DNA of 64,000 nucleotides from Sphaerolaimus hirsutus. Taxonomy: Eukaryota; Nematoda; Chromadorea; Monhysterida; Sphaerolaimidae. Positions 61,701-64,000 of the stretch are shown piece by piece; position 1 is the first letter of the stretch; each line of letters begins with the position of its first letter. The position numbers and the translations under genes are program-made. The notes below the pieces were generated by a model. That model was not told where the DNA came from. It ran no database searches and saw only the letters and a program-made list of their open reading frames with translations. The DNA lies in contig OZ038458.1 of assembly GCA_964036195.1 (NCBI GenBank), forward strand, positions 17,435,832-17,499,831, given 5' to 3'.

Positions 61701-62943
61701 CAAATTTCCAAAAAGTAAGTCTGGTTCCACAAACAATAACAGTCCTTCCACTTGGCAATATTTCAAAGGCTCCTTGTAAACATTTCTGATGACTAATAAA
61801 TGCTTTAGGAGAAAAACCAGCTCAGTGTGAAAAAGTTCCCAAAGTGCCTTTAATCTTTGCTGCTCGCACACATTCACTGATGAATAATGTGGGAATAGAT
61901 CTGTCCATGATTGTTTCTGTGTGCAAAATTGAGGGATTTTAATTAACTCTAATTATTAATTACAATTAATTATTTTATTAACGTTTATTAATTCTAAGTT
62001 ATAAACTTATATTGATTAACTGATAAAACTGTAAGGACATTATGAATTCTTCAATATTTACCATGTATTTATACTAAAATGTGCTCATTTACAGATTAGG
62101 GTGTTCCCGTGACCTACTGTCATCAAAACATATTTCTTCTAGCTGCCCTGCAAAATTTAACAACCAGTTTTTCAAAGCCTTCTTTACATCCTGTTAAATG
62201 TTCAGATGTGGTTAAGTAACCTGGTACCAAACCACCCCCCCTCCTCAAATAAAACCCCACCCCCAGCCAACCGCCCAATGTCCAATCTGCACCTCGTCAT
62301 ACTCAGTGTCGTTTTTACACAGCGCCCTAGCCGCGTGCACGGCCACGTGTCTAGTTTTCGCCCTACTCGACCAATCGTAAAGGCGCTTTATCAGCCAGGG
62401 CGCCTTTTTGCCCCCTGATGACGAATGAATGTGCGCCCTACACGATTTGTTGCACGCGGCGCCAATGGGGTGATCGTGCTCTAACACGTCTAACATGCAG
62501 GGACCTGAGGGGGTGTACAGTGTGTTTTGAGGGTGTTTTGGCGTGGGTTTGTTATTGTTGTGTAGGTCATATAGTATTTATTAGTGTCACTCAACAAATC
62601 AGGTGCCACTCTCAGACACTGTAAAATATAAAATGTCATGCAAAGTGTCAACAATCATTAATATCGCCAAGTGTCATGCAAAGCGTCATGTAAAGTGTCA
62701 AACCACTGGTAACAAAAATAAAAGAAAATAAGTATGACATAAATAAATACAGGGATAGGAGGACACCAGGTAACTCGCCCCCCCCCCAACCCACCAGTAT
62801 CCGCGTAGAATGCCTGCGCGGCGACAGTGGCCTTGTGCAGGTCGGCTAGCAAGCCGCGGCCGGCCGACGTGACCGCCCTGTTGTACAGGTGCCCGTGCGC
62901 CGGCTGCATGTGCGGCACTATGATCACGTTGTCGTACGCCCGG
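52799..62943 (-). CDS. Dbl-family Rho guanine nucleotide exchange factor (DH-PH), 5' end incomplete
   Basis: Twelve minus-strand exons: 62795-62943, 62293-62504, 61686-61916, 61196-61297, 61000-61119, 57187-57263, 56814-56995, 54501-54616, 54197-54434, 53536-53868, 53362-53459 and 52799-53155. They total 2215 nt with every phase compatible, 737 residues plus TGA from the window's first exon. The DH domain starts near QQRLKALWELFHTELVFLL, runs through VEGLLLFVEPDLLFGNLDEL and YCINYKATMEYLENI, and includes the conserved helix RLEDLLIAPLHRITR/LPLLSRQ. The PH domain follows (RRKLIHEGNLQMIDS, YAFLFNDMLLLTKCK, GFVIIHLTRFYQVVAVYTLQ, WIQKFQESIENY), with a Ser-rich insert in its middle and a short tail. 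The family loads GTP on Rho GTPases at membranes and controls actin. It looks closest to PLEKHG5/GEF64C-type proteins, from memory only. The two most 5' exons encode a region I do not recognise. Confidence 0.9.
55160..55570. mobile_element. Palindromic MITE nested in the 54629-56492 element
   Basis: Arms of about 180 bp: GGCACCCACCCTGTCCC, TTTACAAAGTCCCATAGAGA and ACATAACCTCTAAAATGCC on the left are mirrored by GGCATTTTAGAGGTTATGTT, TCTCTATGGGACTTTGTAAA and GTGAGTGTCCC on the right. The loop contains GACATCATAATGACATCACC. There are few arm mismatches, so it is probably young. Confidence 0.8.
55616..55975. mobile_element. One-sided hAT-like end with GGGATCGGGAT arrays
   Basis: TAGGGTTCAAACTGGATA begins at about 55617 and is followed by degenerate GGGATTGGGATCG units. 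No matching right terminus is seen downstream. A separate right-type terminus, TTTGAACCCTA, ends at 55131. These are probably truncated or rearranged copies of the family at 36986 and 49127. Confidence 0.45.
56999..57186 (-). mobile_element. Introner-like element: a foldback MITE that is the whole intron
   Basis: On the minus strand the 188-bp element begins GTGCCACCCCCAGACTCTGT and ends CTGAGAGTGCCT. It is flanked by CAG at 57187-57189 and CAG at 56996-56998. The inner arms carry AAATGTCATGTGAAGTGTC and its mirror. The intron of the RhoGEF DH domain is 56996-57186. Its 5' splice site is the first CAG followed by the element's own GT. Its 3' splice site is the second CAG. Splicing therefore removes exactly the element plus one duplication copy, and the codons ATC ACC AGG CTT CCC read through the RITRLPLL helix. 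Confidence 0.8.
57397..58291. mobile_element. TIR element with GTCTCGTAAGCC / ATTATTTAACCC arrays
   Basis: The left arm (GTGGCGAGGGAAACCC, ACCCATCGTCTCGTAAGCC, AAAGTACCTCGTCTCGTAAG) is mirrored on the right (CTTACGAGTCGACACATTGG, GCTTACCTAGCGAGGTACTT, GATGGGTTAAATCTCG). TA precedes the left end and follows the right end. The loop (about 57600-58100) is unique. It lies in the long RhoGEF intron between 57264 and 60999. Confidence 0.65.
58586..58785. other. Assembly gap, 200 N
   Basis: Exactly 200 Ns; the round length suggests a placeholder for an unknown distance. It lies in a RhoGEF intron and does not interrupt a recognised exon. Confidence 0.99.
58835..58973. mobile_element. Short CCGTATTT-family MITE with TTCTATTGGAGGCTGCCG
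   Basis: It begins ACCGTATTTCTTCTATTGG and ends CAAAATACGG before TA (58974-58975). The subterminal sequence matches the AATAGAACGGCA element at 10947-11343. Confidence 0.55.
59557..59958. mobile_element. CCGTATTT-family MITE, long form
   Basis: ACCGTATTTCCTCGAAATATCC faces GGTATTTTGAGGAAATGCGG. The interior shares ATGGTATAAACCCTGT and CACAAACCGCAGCTT with 10074-10409 and related text with 60068-60475. Confidence 0.7.
60068..60475. mobile_element. CCGTATTT-family MITE, long form, near-intact
   Basis: CCGTATTTCCTCGAAATACC at the left and GGTATTTCGAGGAAATACGG at the right are perfect mirror images with TA on both sides (60066-60067 and 60476-60477). GGGGGGTATTTCGAGG is repeated several times inside. 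It is the best reference copy of the family in this window. Confidence 0.8.
60500..60999. other. Intron sequence of the RhoGEF gene, no feature recognised
   Basis: AT-rich with a few GATTGAGTCA/TGATTCAAT words shared with 59365-59520 (ATTGAGTCAG, GATTGAGTAATT), which may be the arms of one more foldback. Confidence 0.4.
62603..62766. mobile_element. GTGCCAC foldback element, diverged copy with CAG on both sides
   Basis: GTGCCACTCTCAGACACTGT follows CAG (62600-62602); the far end GGATAGGAGGACAC is followed by CAG (62767-62769). The interior has AAAATGTCATGCAAAGTGTC units. It lies inside the RhoGEF intron 62505-62794 but does not fill it. Confidence 0.5.
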
Positions 62944-63261
62944 CTAGGGGGGAGGGTTGGGGGATTGGGGTTAGGGGCTGAGGTACCGTTTTGGTGGTAT
63001 AAAAATACTTTTCATCATTTTGAAGCTTATTCGAAGTAAGAAATGTCGTCAGTTTTCGCCGGATTTTTATCGAGTTGTAGAGATCATATTTTTTCGCGCG
63101 TTTGACACTTGGCTGGCGATTTATTGGCACTTGTAAATAAAAAGAAAAAGTGTGAAATTTCTGAAAATAGAAAAGTAGAGGTGTATGGAAAGCGTGAACT
63201 GTCGAGTCTGGAAACAAAGGCGCTGCACACACTTGTTTACTTCGAGCAAACACAATATTTG

Positions 63262-63425
63262 GTCAACTCGGCTTTGAACACATTTGAGGTTACCGGAATG
63301 AGGTGTCTCTTAATTGCAGTAAGAGAATATAAAAAATAACTTTTACGGGTAAACTCAAATGTGTTCAAAGCATACTTATCATGAGTTTACAAAATATTCA
63401 TATTTTGTAAACTCATGATAATATT
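63262..63425. repeat. Palindromic element ending in a perfect 22-bp inverted repeat
   Basis: TTGAACACATTTGAGGTTAC faces GTAAACTCAAATGTGTTCAA. Adjacent to it, 63376-63397 and 63400-63421 are perfect 22-bp reverse complements (TTATCATGAGTTTACAAAAT...) with only a 2-bp spacer, a potential cruciform. Confidence 0.75.
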
Positions 63426-63774
63426 TCCTTGGTAAACTACTTTTCAGCGATGAAGTTTCAGATGCTTTTTCACATTTAGTAAGCATTTTTACATAGATTT
63501 TGAAGTTCACCGAAATTAACCACGTGACAATGGACAAAGCATCGATTTAGAGGGTCCTAAAATAAATATGTAAATAAATATTTACCTACTTTAGTTCACA
63601 GACTGCATACTTTGCGCTAAAATCTACCAAATCACACATTGTGATCCCAAATCTCACATTATTGTTCAAAATATCAGAAAATTCTGCGCGGAGCTTGTAG
63701 CCTGCTTGTTTCAATGTAAATTTTGAAAGAAATATGTAGCATATTCATCAATTTTCTGGTGAAGATGCGATAAG

Positions 63775-63965
63775 CGCAAGTTGAGAGGTAAAAAACAAAC
63801 AATTTATAAGTAAAAAGTTTCACTGCTCATTTAAAAATTTACTTTTCCTTTAACTTGTCATTTCTAATTTATAAATATACGTGAAAAATTTACTTGCCAT
63901 TTCACGTCTCGCTTATAATTTTACTTTTTTAAGTTCTACATATCATTTTACCTCACCTACACGTT
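63775..63965. mobile_element. Foldback with AAGTAAA/TTTACTT motifs
   Basis: ATAAGCGCAAGTTGAGAGGT and ATTTATAAGTAAAAAG face TTTACTTTTCC, TTACTTGCCATTTCACGTC and CGCTTATAATTT. It resembles 4035-4190. Confidence 0.45.
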
Positions 63966-64000
63966 ACCTCAAATGTAGACTGTAGCTACTCAAATGTTCA

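Overview
This is nuclear DNA of an invertebrate animal. Every gene I can read is cut by GT-AG introns, and the families are metazoan: SLC8 Na/Ca exchanger, AP-2, a calexcitin-like EF-hand protein, CNBP and a Dbl RhoGEF. I cannot name the species. An arthropod-like invertebrate is my best guess, from the calexcitin-like gene and the short GTAGGTACCTA-type repeats, but this is weak. Reading frames were assembled by hand from splice sites. For the five genes whose 3' end is inside the window, exon lengths add up to whole codons through to a stop.

Layout. 1130-4986 (-): N-terminal half of a Na+/Ca2+ exchanger, running off the left edge at its 3' side. 4987-13972: no genes, packed with short inverted-repeat transposons. 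13973-17568 (-): a six-exon AP-2 transcription factor (584 codons plus stop). 25869-33764 (-): five phase-0 exons rich in Gln/His/Ala/Ser, either distal 5' exons of AP-2 or a separate regulatory gene. 34000-40300: transposon-rich, including a mariner-type element split by a hAT-type MITE. 40302-42403 (-): a small CNBP-like protein with four CCHC knuckles. 43506-45453 (+): calexcitin-like EF-hand protein. 45741-50527 (+): a ten-exon xylose isomerase, only 287 bp downstream of the EF-hand gene. 52799-62943 (-): a DH-PH Rho guanine nucleotide exchange factor with its 5' end outside or unrecognised. A 200-base run of N lies at 58586-58785.

The genes do not form a pathway. What unifies the window is its load of small non-autonomous DNA transposons, many of them nested. 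Two superfamily-like groups are clear: hAT-like elements (TAGGGTTCAAAC ends, 8-bp duplications) and TA-flanked elements with CCGTATTT ends. In both, a short shared terminus is attached to different arrays of short motifs.

The observation I rate highest is at 56996-57186. A complete 188-bp foldback element with a 3-bp duplication (CAG) coincides exactly with an intron in the RhoGEF DH domain: the first CAG plus the element's terminal GT makes the 5' splice site, and the second CAG makes the 3' splice site. Relatives with 3-bp duplications lie at 24652-24806 and 62603-62766. This is what an introner (an intron-making transposon) should look like.
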